Source of the DNA: an uncultured bacterium
GTDB lineage: Bacteria > Cyanobacteriota > Vampirovibrionia > Gastranaerophilales > Gastranaerophilaceae
Reading direction: 5' to 3'
NCBI GenBank assembly: GCA_902760645.1
Contig: CACWHC010000016.1
Location: 1 to 36,830, forward strand
Length of the DNA stretch: 36,830 nucleotides
The position numbers and the translations under genes are program-made. The notes below the pieces were generated by a model. That model was not told the DNA's origin and made no database searches. It was given only the letters and a program-made list of their open reading frames with translations. How positions within the stretch are numbered: position 1 is the first letter of the stretch; every line of letters begins with the position of its first letter. Below are positions 8,051 to 15,386 of the stretch, piece after piece.

Positions 8051-8070
8051 CCTTTTGGCAAATTTTATAT

Positions 8071-8255
8071 CATGTCATTGCGAGCGGAAGCGAAGCAATC
8101 CAGCCGTTTCTTCGTTATTTGTAAAGTTTCATTATTTAAAATCTGCCCTGTTTTTTCATTTTTGAACTAATTACCTTGTCATTATATTTTACTGCTGTGA
8201 TGAATAAGCTGGATTGCCACGCAAATCAAGCCTTTGATTTGCTCGCAATGACATG
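8071..8255. mobile_element. MITE-like element with terminal inverted repeats
   Basis: The left end CATGTCATTGCGAGC (8071-8085) is the exact reverse complement of the right end at 8241-8255. The similarity resumes inside, with GCAATCCAGC (8095-8104) facing GCTGGATTGC (8208-8217). The element is 185 bp and has no ORF. CATTGCGAGC-type dispersed repeats are common in bacterial genomes. Target-site duplication is not clear. Mobility would need a transposase in trans, and none is in the window. Confidence 0.6.
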
Positions 8256-8319
8256 GTTAACTGTGCGTCAGCACCGATACGAACTGGTCACTGTTCCCTG
8301 TTTACTGGTCACTTAAAAA

Positions 8320-9258
8320 TCACTCCCCTACACAAAGGACCCAGTCTAGATTGAGCCTGCCGTCGCGCATCACGCCCCCAGTATCGAAAACAACGCACGA
8401 CGCGCCGTAGGGACCGTCCTCTGAGGAAGAAAAGAACCAGCCTGATTGTGGTAGGTTAGGGTTGCTTGCTTTTTGGGCAGCTATGTTCTTTAATGTTCCG
8501 ACATCAGGTAAGGTCATGCCAAGACTTGTACATTTGTTCTTTGCCGCTTGCCAAGTTAACTTTTGCCCTGTATTTACGACACAGCCTATACCCGAGAGTT
8601 CTGTGCCTGCACAGCCTTTTGTAAATCTTGCTGCGGTCAGGTTTCTTATATCGTGGTATACGTTATTTGAGGTTTCAGCATTCGGTGCAGCAGAACCGTT
8701 TACGTCTGTTACAAAGTCTATTGAAGCGGTTGCATTTGATGTATAAACAAACTCTTTACTTCTTCCGCCGCCGACAGGTAGTGATTTTTTTACTGCTACA
8801 ATCGCATCTGTTTCATCTACTATTCCACTATCAGGATTATAGTTTAATATTATTGATGCACCATCACCTAATATCAAACCTACGTTATTGGTGCTTGACT
8901 GCAAGGATAAATTCTTGCCTGTTTTAGCTTTACTTACTTCAAATTCATTTCCATCACCGTCTGTTACTTTATCGGTCGGCCAACAGTCGGCTATATGGTT
9001 TGCATCACATCTTTTGGATATTTTTAAATACTTTTGTAATTCATCTACAAAGGCTTCTGTTGTATCATAACGTCTGCCTAATTCACCATGGACTTTCATC
9101 ATTTCCATTGCCTGTGTAACTTTATACACAATATTTGCATGGCGTTCGGAGTTTTTTCTTTCCGTAACATTCTCTATCAATGCAGGTAACGTTATTGCAG
9201 CTACAACTCCGATAATACCCAATGTAATCAATACTTCTGCTAATGTAAAACCTTGCAA
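8320..9258 (-). CDS. pseudopilin with lectin-like C-terminus (out of frame with its start codon)
   Basis: About 312 residues of a type IV/type II-secretion pseudopilin. The N-terminus has the class signature G-FTLAEV with Glu at +5, then a 20-residue hydrophobic helix (LITLGIIGVVAAITLPALI). The middle is a globular domain. The C-terminal part has Cys pairs (CTSLGMTLPDVG..., ASCVVFD, VLCVGE) and resembles a C-type-lectin-like fold. The nominal start at 9258 is TTG and lacks a usable ribosome-binding site. The true start is probably the ATG at 9310, which has GGAGG 8 nt upstream but is out of frame because of a 10-G tract at 9282-9291. The last ~120 bp are far richer in G+C than the rest (see separate entries). 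Confidence 0.85.
   Translation of the reverse strand: MQGFTLAEVLITLGIIGVVAAITLPALIENVTERKNSERHANIVYKVTQAMEMMKVHGELGRRYDTTEAFVDELQKYLKISKRCDANHIADCWPTDKVTDGDGNEFEVSKAKTGKNLSLQSSTNNVGLILGDGASIILNYNPDSGIVDETDAIVAVKKSLPVGGGRSKEFVYTSNATASIDFVTDVNGSAAPNAETSNNVYHDIRNLTAARFTKGCAGTELSGIGCVVNTGQKLTWQAAKNKCTSLGMTLPDVGTLKNIAAQKASNPNLPQSGWFFSSSEDGPYGASCVVFDTGGVMRDGRLNLDWVLCVGE
8326..8440 (-). other. possible DGR variable region at the 3' end of the pseudopilin gene
   Basis: Positions 8341-8460 are 69/120 G+C by hand count, against roughly one third in the surroundings. The encoded end keeps a skeleton seen in DUF1566/Lcl-type targets of diversity-generating retroelements: SSSE-x5-A-x2-V-x-F-x2-G-x-V, then N and VLCV. 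The residues between are diverse (D, G, Y, C, T, M, R, L) and many are NNC codons, as expected if AAC/AAT codons of a template had their adenines replaced. No reverse transcriptase or template repeat is in the window, so this is inference. Confidence 0.5.
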
Positions 9259-9310
9259 ACCCTTACTGCGAGAGGTTCTTACCCCCCCCCCTAGGTGAAA
9301 ATTCGCTCAT
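9259..9310 (-). promoter_or_regulatory. 5' end of pseudopilin gene with poly-G phase-variation tract
   Basis: ATG at 9310 has GGAGG (9323-9319) 8 nt upstream. As sequenced, ten G (9291-9282, minus strand) lead to a 15-codon peptide ending at TAA near 9263. With nine or twelve G the frame runs MSEFSPRGGVRTSRSKGLQG and then into FTLAEV, a normal basic prepilin leader ending in Gly. The tract is therefore in an OFF length here, or its length is an assembly error. Confidence 0.75.
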
Positions 9311-9396
9311 AATAACAACCTCCGCTGTTTTTGTATCTACATTATCATTATAAACTATTTTCGGAATTTTTCAAGTCTTTTTTTATTTATTTATTA

Positions 9397-9402
9397 TATA
9401 AT
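9397..9402 (+). promoter_or_regulatory. -10 element of mnmE, leaderless start
   Basis: A consensus TATAAT ends 6 nt before the mnmE ATG, so transcription should start at or beside the start codon. There is no Shine-Dalgarno sequence. A good -35 is not evident. Confidence 0.5.
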
Positions 9403-9408
9403 CTAAAT

Positions 9409-10761
9409 ATGAACTTACTGGAAGAATTTGACACAATTACAGCAATAGCAACACCACTCGGCACAGGCGGAGTCGGAGTTATAAGAATTTCGGGTGATAA
9501 CGCATTTGAGGTAATTGACAAAATTTATAATAAACACAACCTTGAAGCAGGGAAAATTTCTCACGGCTGGATAGTAGACAACGGAAACAAAATAGACGAA
9601 GTAATTGTATTACCGTTTAGAAAACCCAACAGTTACACGGGGGAAGACGTTATTGAAATTCACTGCCACGGCGGAATTAACATTGTAAGGAACGTTCTTG
9701 AATTAACACTAAAAAACGGTGCAAGAATGGCAGAACGTGGTGAATTTACCAAACGTGCATTCCTTAATAAGAAAATGGACTTATCTCAGGCTGAAGCCGT
9801 AGCCGATTTAATACACGCAAAAACAAAGAATTTTGCAATACAATCCGCTAAAAATTTATCGGGTGTACTTGGAACAGAAGTAAATAATATAAAAAGTGAA
9901 ATTTTTGAAACGTTATCAAGAATAGTCGCAGGAATTGATTTCCCTGAGGATGTATCAGAACCTGAATACGATTACCTAATTGAAAAATTTGAAAACTCTT
10001 TAAACAGAATTAATAAGATTTTATCCTGCGTAAAAAGCTCGGATATATTAAGACAGGGAATAAAAATAGCTATTGTAGGAAAGCCTAATGTCGGCAAATC
10101 ATCAATATTTAATTCACTTTTAAACATTGAAAGAGCAATAGTTACGGATATTGCAGGCACAACAAGGGACGTAATTAAAGAAAATCTTGACTGGGACGTA
10201 CCGATAACTTTAATAGATACAGCCGGAATAAGAGATGGAAATGAAGTCGGAAAAGTTGAAGAAATAGGAATTGAATACTCAAAACAATCTGCTCAGGACG
10301 CAGATTTGATACTTTTTGTCTATGATACTTCGTCAGAGTTTACAAAAGAGGATTCTGATATATACGAATTTATCAAAGATAAAAAACATATAATAGCAGG
10401 GAATAAAACCGATTTACCCGAATACGAAAGCAATTTACCGTTTGCCGTTTCGGAAGTAATAAAAATTTCCACGACACAACAAACAGGAACAGAAGCCGTC
10501 AAAGAAAAAATCAGAAATTACGTCAGTGAATTTTCAACGGAAGAAACCGAATTTATAACAAATAAACGTCAGCAGGAATGTCTTGTAAAATGCAAAGAAA
10601 GCCTTGAAAGAGCATTAGAAGCCGCAAAAATTGAAGAATTACAGGATATGATATCAATAGACGTAAAATCAGCATTACTGGCTCTTGATGAAATCACAGG
10701 TGAAGTTATTACCGATGAAATTTTAGATAATATATTCACCAATTTTTGTATCGGAAAATAA
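9409..10761 (+). CDS. mnmE: tRNA uridine-5-carboxymethylaminomethyl modification GTPase MnmE
   Basis: 450 aa. With MnmG, MnmE modifies U34 of tRNAs that read two-fold degenerate codons. The N-terminal tetrahydrofolate-binding domain has TPLGTGGVGVIRISG and EIHCHGG. The G domain has GKPNVGKSS (P-loop, about 224), GTTRD, DTAGIRD and NKTDL. The protein ends in the obligatory CIGK with its catalytic Cys. The start is 26 codons inside the longest frame, because family homology begins at NLLEEFDTITAIATP and the upstream part is promoter-like. Its stop codon abuts the stop codon of ispE with no base between. Confidence 0.97.
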   Translation: MNLLEEFDTITAIATPLGTGGVGVIRISGDNAFEVIDKIYNKHNLEAGKISHGWIVDNGNKIDEVIVLPFRKPNSYTGEDVIEIHCHGGINIVRNVLELTLKNGARMAERGEFTKRAFLNKKMDLSQAEAVADLIHAKTKNFAIQSAKNLSGVLGTEVNNIKSEIFETLSRIVAGIDFPEDVSEPEYDYLIEKFENSLNRINKILSCVKSSDILRQGIKIAIVGKPNVGKSSIFNSLLNIERAIVTDIAGTTRDVIKENLDWDVPITLIDTAGIRDGNEVGKVEEIGIEYSKQSAQDADLILFVYDTSSEFTKEDSDIYEFIKDKKHIIAGNKTDLPEYESNLPFAVSEVIKISTTQQTGTEAVKEKIRNYVSEFSTEETEFITNKRQQECLVKCKESLERALEAAKIEELQDMISIDVKSALLALDEITGEVITDEILDNIFTNFCIGK

Positions 10762-11568
10762 TTATTCTTCAACAACAGTAACACCGCAGGAGGTGGTTTT
10801 TAAATCGCTTTTAACCCAAAAGCCTTTAGTATCTTCAAATTTACCGTCAATAATATAATATGTAGGACCTGAACCCGACATTATCGAAGCAGGGTATTTT
10901 GCTTTTACGGATTGCAATATTTTATAATCATCAATAACAGCCCATTCCAAATCATTAACAAATTTATCCCTGCCGCTTACATTATCTGCAGTTTTTTTTG
11001 AAAATTTAGTATATGCCTCCTTTGCACTAATTCCGAAATTCAACGGTTTTATTAAAGACAACTTCTGCTCTATAAATGGAACAGGCTCAAGGATTTCGCC
11101 TCTGCCCCTAGTTATTTTTGTTCCGCCTTCAAGGCAAAAATTCAAATCAGAACCTAATTTAGCACATAACGTATGAATATCATGCCTGCTCAAAGGCTCA
11201 TTAAACAAAATATTTAAGCCAAACAAAGTTCCTGCAGCATCAGTACTTCCGCCTGCAAGTCCTGCCGCAACAGGGATATTTTTTTCTATATTTATACTTA
11301 CTTTATATTCATCCGAGAACTCTAATTGTGCAAAAAATAATTTAGCAGCTTTGTACACAAGATTTGACTCATCATAAGGAATTTCACTACTATTCCCGGA
11401 AAGATGAATATTTAATCCATCATCAGGCTCAGCTGAAATCGTTATATAATCATAAAGATTTATTGTCTGCATAATACTTTCAATATTATGAAAACCGTCA
11501 GAACGTTTCCCCGTAACCTTTAAAGATAAATTGATTTTTGCAGGGCATTGGACTTTTATTTTACGCAT
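10762..11568 (-). CDS. ispE: 4-diphosphocytidyl-2-C-methyl-D-erythritol kinase IspE
   Basis: 268 aa GHMP kinase of the non-mevalonate (MEP) isoprenoid pathway, phosphorylating the 2-hydroxyl of CDP-ME with ATP. The N-terminus CPAKINLSLKV and the glycine-rich ATP loop PVAAGLAGGSTDAAG are diagnostic, and MSGSGPTYYII is the C-terminal GHMP motif. The ATG overlaps the end of rsmA by 8 nt (ATGCGTAA), which implies translational coupling. An upstream in-frame extension of 23 codons lies wholly inside rsmA and was rejected. Confidence 0.96.
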   Translation of the reverse strand: MRKIKVQCPAKINLSLKVTGKRSDGFHNIESIMQTINLYDYITISAEPDDGLNIHLSGNSSEIPYDESNLVYKAAKLFFAQLEFSDEYKVSINIEKNIPVAAGLAGGSTDAAGTLFGLNILFNEPLSRHDIHTLCAKLGSDLNFCLEGGTKITRGRGEILEPVPFIEQKLSLIKPLNFGISAKEAYTKFSKKTADNVSGRDKFVNDLEWAVIDDYKILQSVKAKYPASIMSGSGPTYYIIDGKFEDTKGFWVKSDLKTTSCGVTVVEE

Positions 11569-12400
11569 TACGCAGCAACTCCTCGGATAATTTTCCAAAC
11601 ATTTCAATCGACAACTTTTCCCCTCGAATGTTCTCATCCAAGTTTAAATCAGCCATAGATTTAATAATACTTTCTTTAGAAAATCCTCCGCTTAAAAGAC
11701 AGTTTTTAAGATTTTTTCTTCTCTGTGCAAATGCTGCTTTTACGGTTTTTCTAAAGTGTGCATAATCACTTAATTCAAGCATCGGGTTTTCCCTTACCTT
11801 TAAATATACAAGTGCAGAATTAACTTTTGGAGCAGGGAAAAATGACCTTCGCCCGACAAGTTCTTTAATTTCAACTTCTGCCCAAAAACGGGATAGCATA
11901 GTTAATAATCCGTACTGTTTTGCAGGGGAATTTTCGGTTGCGACCATACGTCTTGCAACTTCCTCCTGAACCATTAAAAGAATATCCTTTATTTGTTTTC
12001 TGTTTGCATTGTTTAAATCATCAATTTCTCCAAGAAGATGTGCAATAATAGGACTTGTTATATAATAAGGAATATTTGCAACAACCTTAACCTGCTCGGA
12101 ACACAACTCTGAAAACTGCGTTTTTAAAATATCTTTATGAACAATCGTTAAATTTGGAGCATCCAGCTTTTTTAACTCCTTAATTGCATCTTCATCCAAT
12201 TCGACCGCTATAACTTTTTTAGCTTTTTTAACCAATTGTTCCGTAACAAATCCCACACCCGGACCGATTTCAATTACGGTATCCTCTGAGGTTACCCCGG
12301 AATAATCAATAATATTTTGAATAACCTCACCGTTAATAAGGAAATTCTGACCTAATCTTTTCTTTGTCTTAAAATATTTTGCCCGTTCAAAGTAATTCAT
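11561..12400 (-). CDS. rsmA: 16S rRNA dimethyladenosine transferase RsmA (KsgA)
   Basis: 279 aa. It dimethylates the two adjacent adenines in helix 45 of 16S rRNA during late small-subunit assembly. The N-terminal KKRLGQNFLI, the SAM-binding motif EIGPGVGFVTEQL, the acidic EL at the end of the second strand, and the catalytic NIPYYITSPI are all present. The C-terminal RNA-binding domain has FFPAPKVNSALVYL and AFAQRRKNLKN. Length is standard. The rsmA-ispE pairing is common in bacteria. Only a weak AGG precedes the ATG. Confidence 0.97.
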   Translation of the reverse strand: MNYFERAKYFKTKKRLGQNFLINGEVIQNIIDYSGVTSEDTVIEIGPGVGFVTEQLVKKAKKVIAVELDEDAIKELKKLDAPNLTIVHKDILKTQFSELCSEQVKVVANIPYYITSPIIAHLLGEIDDLNNANRKQIKDILLMVQEEVARRMVATENSPAKQYGLLTMLSRFWAEVEIKELVGRRSFFPAPKVNSALVYLKVRENPMLELSDYAHFRKTVKAAFAQRRKNLKNCLLSGGFSKESIIKSMADLNLDENIRGEKLSIEMFGKLSEELLRNA

Positions 12401-12493
12401 ATTACCTATAATAATACCACAAGCAGGATAATGTTTTAAACAATAACTTTTGTTAAATTAAATTGGTGATATAATAAGTTTACGGAGGTTGTT

Positions 12494-13825
12494 GTGAGCA
12501 GCACATTAATAAAGAGTAACACAAAACTTGAATTTGAAGATATAAAAAAAATCTACACCTCAGGTTTTAAAAATAAAACAGATTTAAAGGTAGGAATTGA
12601 ATACGAAAGATTACCTGTATATGATGACAGCTATTGTGCGGCAAGTTACTACAACAAAAATGGCATTTGCGAGTTTTTAAGAGCATTCGCAAGAAAAGAA
12701 AACTGGGATTATATTACCGACAATTTAGATATAATAGGGCTTAAACAAGGACATACCACAATTACACTTGAACCCGGATGTCAAACCGAATTCAGTATTG
12801 AACCCAAAAATAGCATATCGGAACTAAAATCTAAAATAGATGAACTTGATTCTAAAATTATACCTGTTTTAAATAATTTTGGTATTAAATTTTTAAATTA
12901 CGGAATATCACCTGTATCTACATACAAAAATATAAAATTAATACCCAAAAAAAGATATCATATAATGGCAAATTACCTGTGGGGAATTTTATCGGACGTA
13001 ATGATGAGAGAAACCGCAGGGATTCAGGGAACATTTGATTTTACTTCAGAAGAAGACTGCATTGAAAAATTTAAAATAGCAAATATGTTATCTCCTTTTA
13101 TGACAGCTTTGTTTGCAAATTCACCCATAAGAGGAGGAGTAGACACCGGTTATAAATCATTCAGAGCTTTAAGCTGGCTGAATACAGACAACGACAGATG
13201 CGGTTTTTGCTGCAACTTTGATAATAATTACAGCTTTGATGAATATATTGATTACATAATGAATATACCAATGCTCTTTATTGCAAGAGATAATGAAGAA
13301 ATAGTTATTGACGGCAAAATCAGCTTTAAAGAATTTATGGACAGGGGATTTAATAATCATATTGCAAATCTTGATGACTATCTGTTACAGGCAAATTTAG
13401 CATTTCCTGAAGTGAGAATAAGAAACTTTATTGAAGTCAGAAATCATGATTGCGGAAATAAAGAATCAATTTATGCAATGCTTGCAATATATAAAGGGAT
13501 TTTATACAACAAATCCGCAAGAGAAAAAGTCCTTTCATTATTTAAAAACAGGAAATTCAATGAATTTGCAGAGCTCAGGTACAATATTCCAAGATATGCA
13601 ACCGAAAGCCTTTTTAACGGAGCAAAAATAAAAGATTACATTAAAGAAATAGTCAATATAGCAAAAATATCTTTAAAAGAACAATCAAATAATGAAGAGA
13701 AATACATTGAACCTATTGAAAGTTTGGTTACGGAAGGCATCAGTCCTGCTGATATAATTCTGAAAAACTGGTACGGTTCTTGGGATAAAGATATTAATAA
13801 ACTGATTAAATATATTTCTGAATAA
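12494..13825 (+). CDS. gshA: glutamate-cysteine ligase, GCS2 (plant/proteobacterial) type
   Basis: 443 aa, GTG start with GGAGG 5 nt upstream. The sequence follows the GCS2 family: the substrate/ATP region KVGIEYERLPV, then GHTTITLEPGCQTEFSIEP, GIQGTFDFTSEEDC, ANSPIRGG, and EVRIRNFIEVRNHDCG. The enzyme joins glutamate and cysteine to gamma-glutamylcysteine, the first step to glutathione. No gshB is nearby, so the end product in this organism is open. Proteins of this family can also make gamma-glutamyl compounds other than the thiol, so the symbol is given with moderate confidence. A bidirectional terminator follows. Confidence 0.82.
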   Translation: MSSTLIKSNTKLEFEDIKKIYTSGFKNKTDLKVGIEYERLPVYDDSYCAASYYNKNGICEFLRAFARKENWDYITDNLDIIGLKQGHTTITLEPGCQTEFSIEPKNSISELKSKIDELDSKIIPVLNNFGIKFLNYGISPVSTYKNIKLIPKKRYHIMANYLWGILSDVMMRETAGIQGTFDFTSEEDCIEKFKIANMLSPFMTALFANSPIRGGVDTGYKSFRALSWLNTDNDRCGFCCNFDNNYSFDEYIDYIMNIPMLFIARDNEEIVIDGKISFKEFMDRGFNNHIANLDDYLLQANLAFPEVRIRNFIEVRNHDCGNKESIYAMLAIYKGILYNKSAREKVLSLFKNRKFNEFAELRYNIPRYATESLFNGAKIKDYIKEIVNIAKISLKEQSNNEEKYIEPIESLVTEGISPADIILKNWYGSWDKDINKLIKYISE

Positions 13826-13827
13826 AA

Positions 13828-13852
13828 AAAGTCCCTCATTAAGAGGGACTTT
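13828..13852. terminator. bidirectional intrinsic terminator
   Basis: AAAGTCCCTC (13828-13837) pairs perfectly with GAGGGACTTT (13843-13852) around a 5-nt loop. On the minus strand seven T follow, so it serves the 455-aa gene ending at 13867. On the plus strand the tail is TTTATAT and it can also end the GCS2 ligase transcript. Confidence 0.8.
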
Positions 13853-13866
13853 ATATACTATGACTA

Positions 13867-15234
13867 TTATCTGCTTTTAATAAGCTCTTGAGCTTTTTCT
13901 CTTGTTGAAGCTGAACCAATGTATTCGCCGTCACAAGTTCTTACTGTAATCGTTCTTGAACCGAGTTTCATATTCTTACCGCCGGCTTTTGTCTTCATAG
14001 ATGCAACACGTTTTTCAATTTCCTTTTCATCCGCCAGACAAACTTTTGTACCGTCACTAAGAGTTACTTCTTTTCTCAATACCTTTGTTTTCCAGTTATC
14101 ACCATTTTGAAGTGATGATGCTTCGTGTCCAGGTTTAAGTAATTGTGTTAACTCTTTAATTTGCTTATTATTAAGCGGTTTACCGGTATCACAATCATTG
14201 TATAAGTGAGCATAATGCCAATAACCACCGTATAGAATTGTTTTAACAGCAACACCTTCGTCCATAGTGTAACAAGGTCCGTCGCAAGGTTCAGGTGTCG
14301 GTTCCTTAGGAGGTTCCGCCGGTGCCGGTGCCGGTGCCGGTTTAGGTTCGTCCTGCTTAGGTTCAGGTTTTGGTTCCTGATGATATAAATTAGCCGCATC
14401 CTGACGTTTATTAGTCTTGCCATCTTTATCTCTTATGAATGGGATAGTACCAGCCGCAGCTGCTGCACCTATTAAACCACCTAAACGAGAGGTTGCAGTT
14501 GCTGTTGCAGTATAAGTATTACATGCAGTTTCTGCCACAGCCGTAGCTGTTGCCGCCGAAACTCCGAATACCAGAGCCGCTAATGCTGCTGTGCCTGCAA
14601 GTGTTCTGTATAGTCCGGTATTATCTCTTCTGTAATCAATACCTGCTGCTTTTATTGCATTCTTTTCGGCAGTAGCAGAAATACCACGTTTTGAAGCTGC
14701 TTCCTTTCTTTCCTTTAACTGCAATTTATTGTCTGTACCTACATCTTTTCCAAACTCATTTTTGAACTTGTCGGAATCAAATACTTCGTTTCCGTTTTCA
14801 TCTTTTGTGAAGTATAAATCTTTATTACCATTAATCAAATTAAGGACTTCTTTATCTTTAATCAGATTAAATGTGTACAAATTGTATGTACCATCTTTTT
14901 TAGCCTGTGCAACAGCTTCATTATAAGATTTTTCATCAATAAATGTCTTGGTAGTCTGAGCTTTTTTCTGAGAAATTTCATTCTCTAACTGTTGTTTAGA
15001 TGCTTCTACAGCCTGTTTATAAGTAAACAAACTGTTGCCCTGTTCATCCTTCATTCCGAGTAAATATGCAGCTAACTCTTCCTGACGAGCAGCTCTTGCC
15101 TTTTTATTACTCAAGAAATCCTGAATTTTTTGAGCTTCTTCTTTTGAAGCTGTAGAATAATCATTTTCTTTCATAAATTCTACATTGTGATTTTGCACAA
15201 CGTACTTAGCAACGGTATCAACGTTTAATTTCAT
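13867..15234 (-). CDS. hypothetical protein with helical N-terminus, Ala/Thr hydrophobic centre and Pro-Ala linker
   Basis: 455 aa, family not recognised. Residues 1-200 are charged and helical, without a signal peptide. Residues about 210-270 form an Ala/Thr-rich hydrophobic region with two membrane-helix-like segments (TLAGTAALAALVFGVSAAT and LGGLIGAAAAAGTIPF). A Pro/Glu/Lys linker follows (QDEPKPAPAPAPAEPPKEP), encoded partly by a perfect 6-bp tandem repeat. The C-terminal ~140 residues are a compact domain (DGPCYTMDEGVA, GGYWHYAHLYNDC, NNKQIKELTQLLKPG, TVRTCDGEYIGSASTREKAQ) with an even number of Cys. A membrane-spanning protein with an exposed C-terminal domain is plausible. The start is set by GGAAAGGGG 4 nt before the ATG. 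Confidence 0.75.
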   Translation of the reverse strand: MKLNVDTVAKYVVQNHNVEFMKENDYSTASKEEAQKIQDFLSNKKARAARQEELAAYLLGMKDEQGNSLFTYKQAVEASKQQLENEISQKKAQTTKTFIDEKSYNEAVAQAKKDGTYNLYTFNLIKDKEVLNLINGNKDLYFTKDENGNEVFDSDKFKNEFGKDVGTDNKLQLKERKEAASKRGISATAEKNAIKAAGIDYRRDNTGLYRTLAGTAALAALVFGVSAATATAVAETACNTYTATATATSRLGGLIGAAAAAGTIPFIRDKDGKTNKRQDAANLYHQEPKPEPKQDEPKPAPAPAPAEPPKEPTPEPCDGPCYTMDEGVAVKTILYGGYWHYAHLYNDCDTGKPLNNKQIKELTQLLKPGHEASSLQNGDNWKTKVLRKEVTLSDGTKVCLADEKEIEKRVASMKTKAGGKNMKLGSRTITVRTCDGEYIGSASTREKAQELIKSR

Positions 15235-15386
15235 AATTCCCCTTTCCTTTCCCCGTGAAAGATTAAATTTTTCCCTGTACATTTATAAACATTTTTTGCA
15301 CGCAAAAATTGCCTGCCGAAGATAAATTAAAAAAACACAACTAAACATATAATCAGTATTTACAACATATACAGGGTCATAAAAAT

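Noticed and set aside
8320-9310. Full DGR cassette
   Set aside because: No reverse transcriptase, Avd-like gene or template repeat is in the window; only a variable-region-like end is seen.
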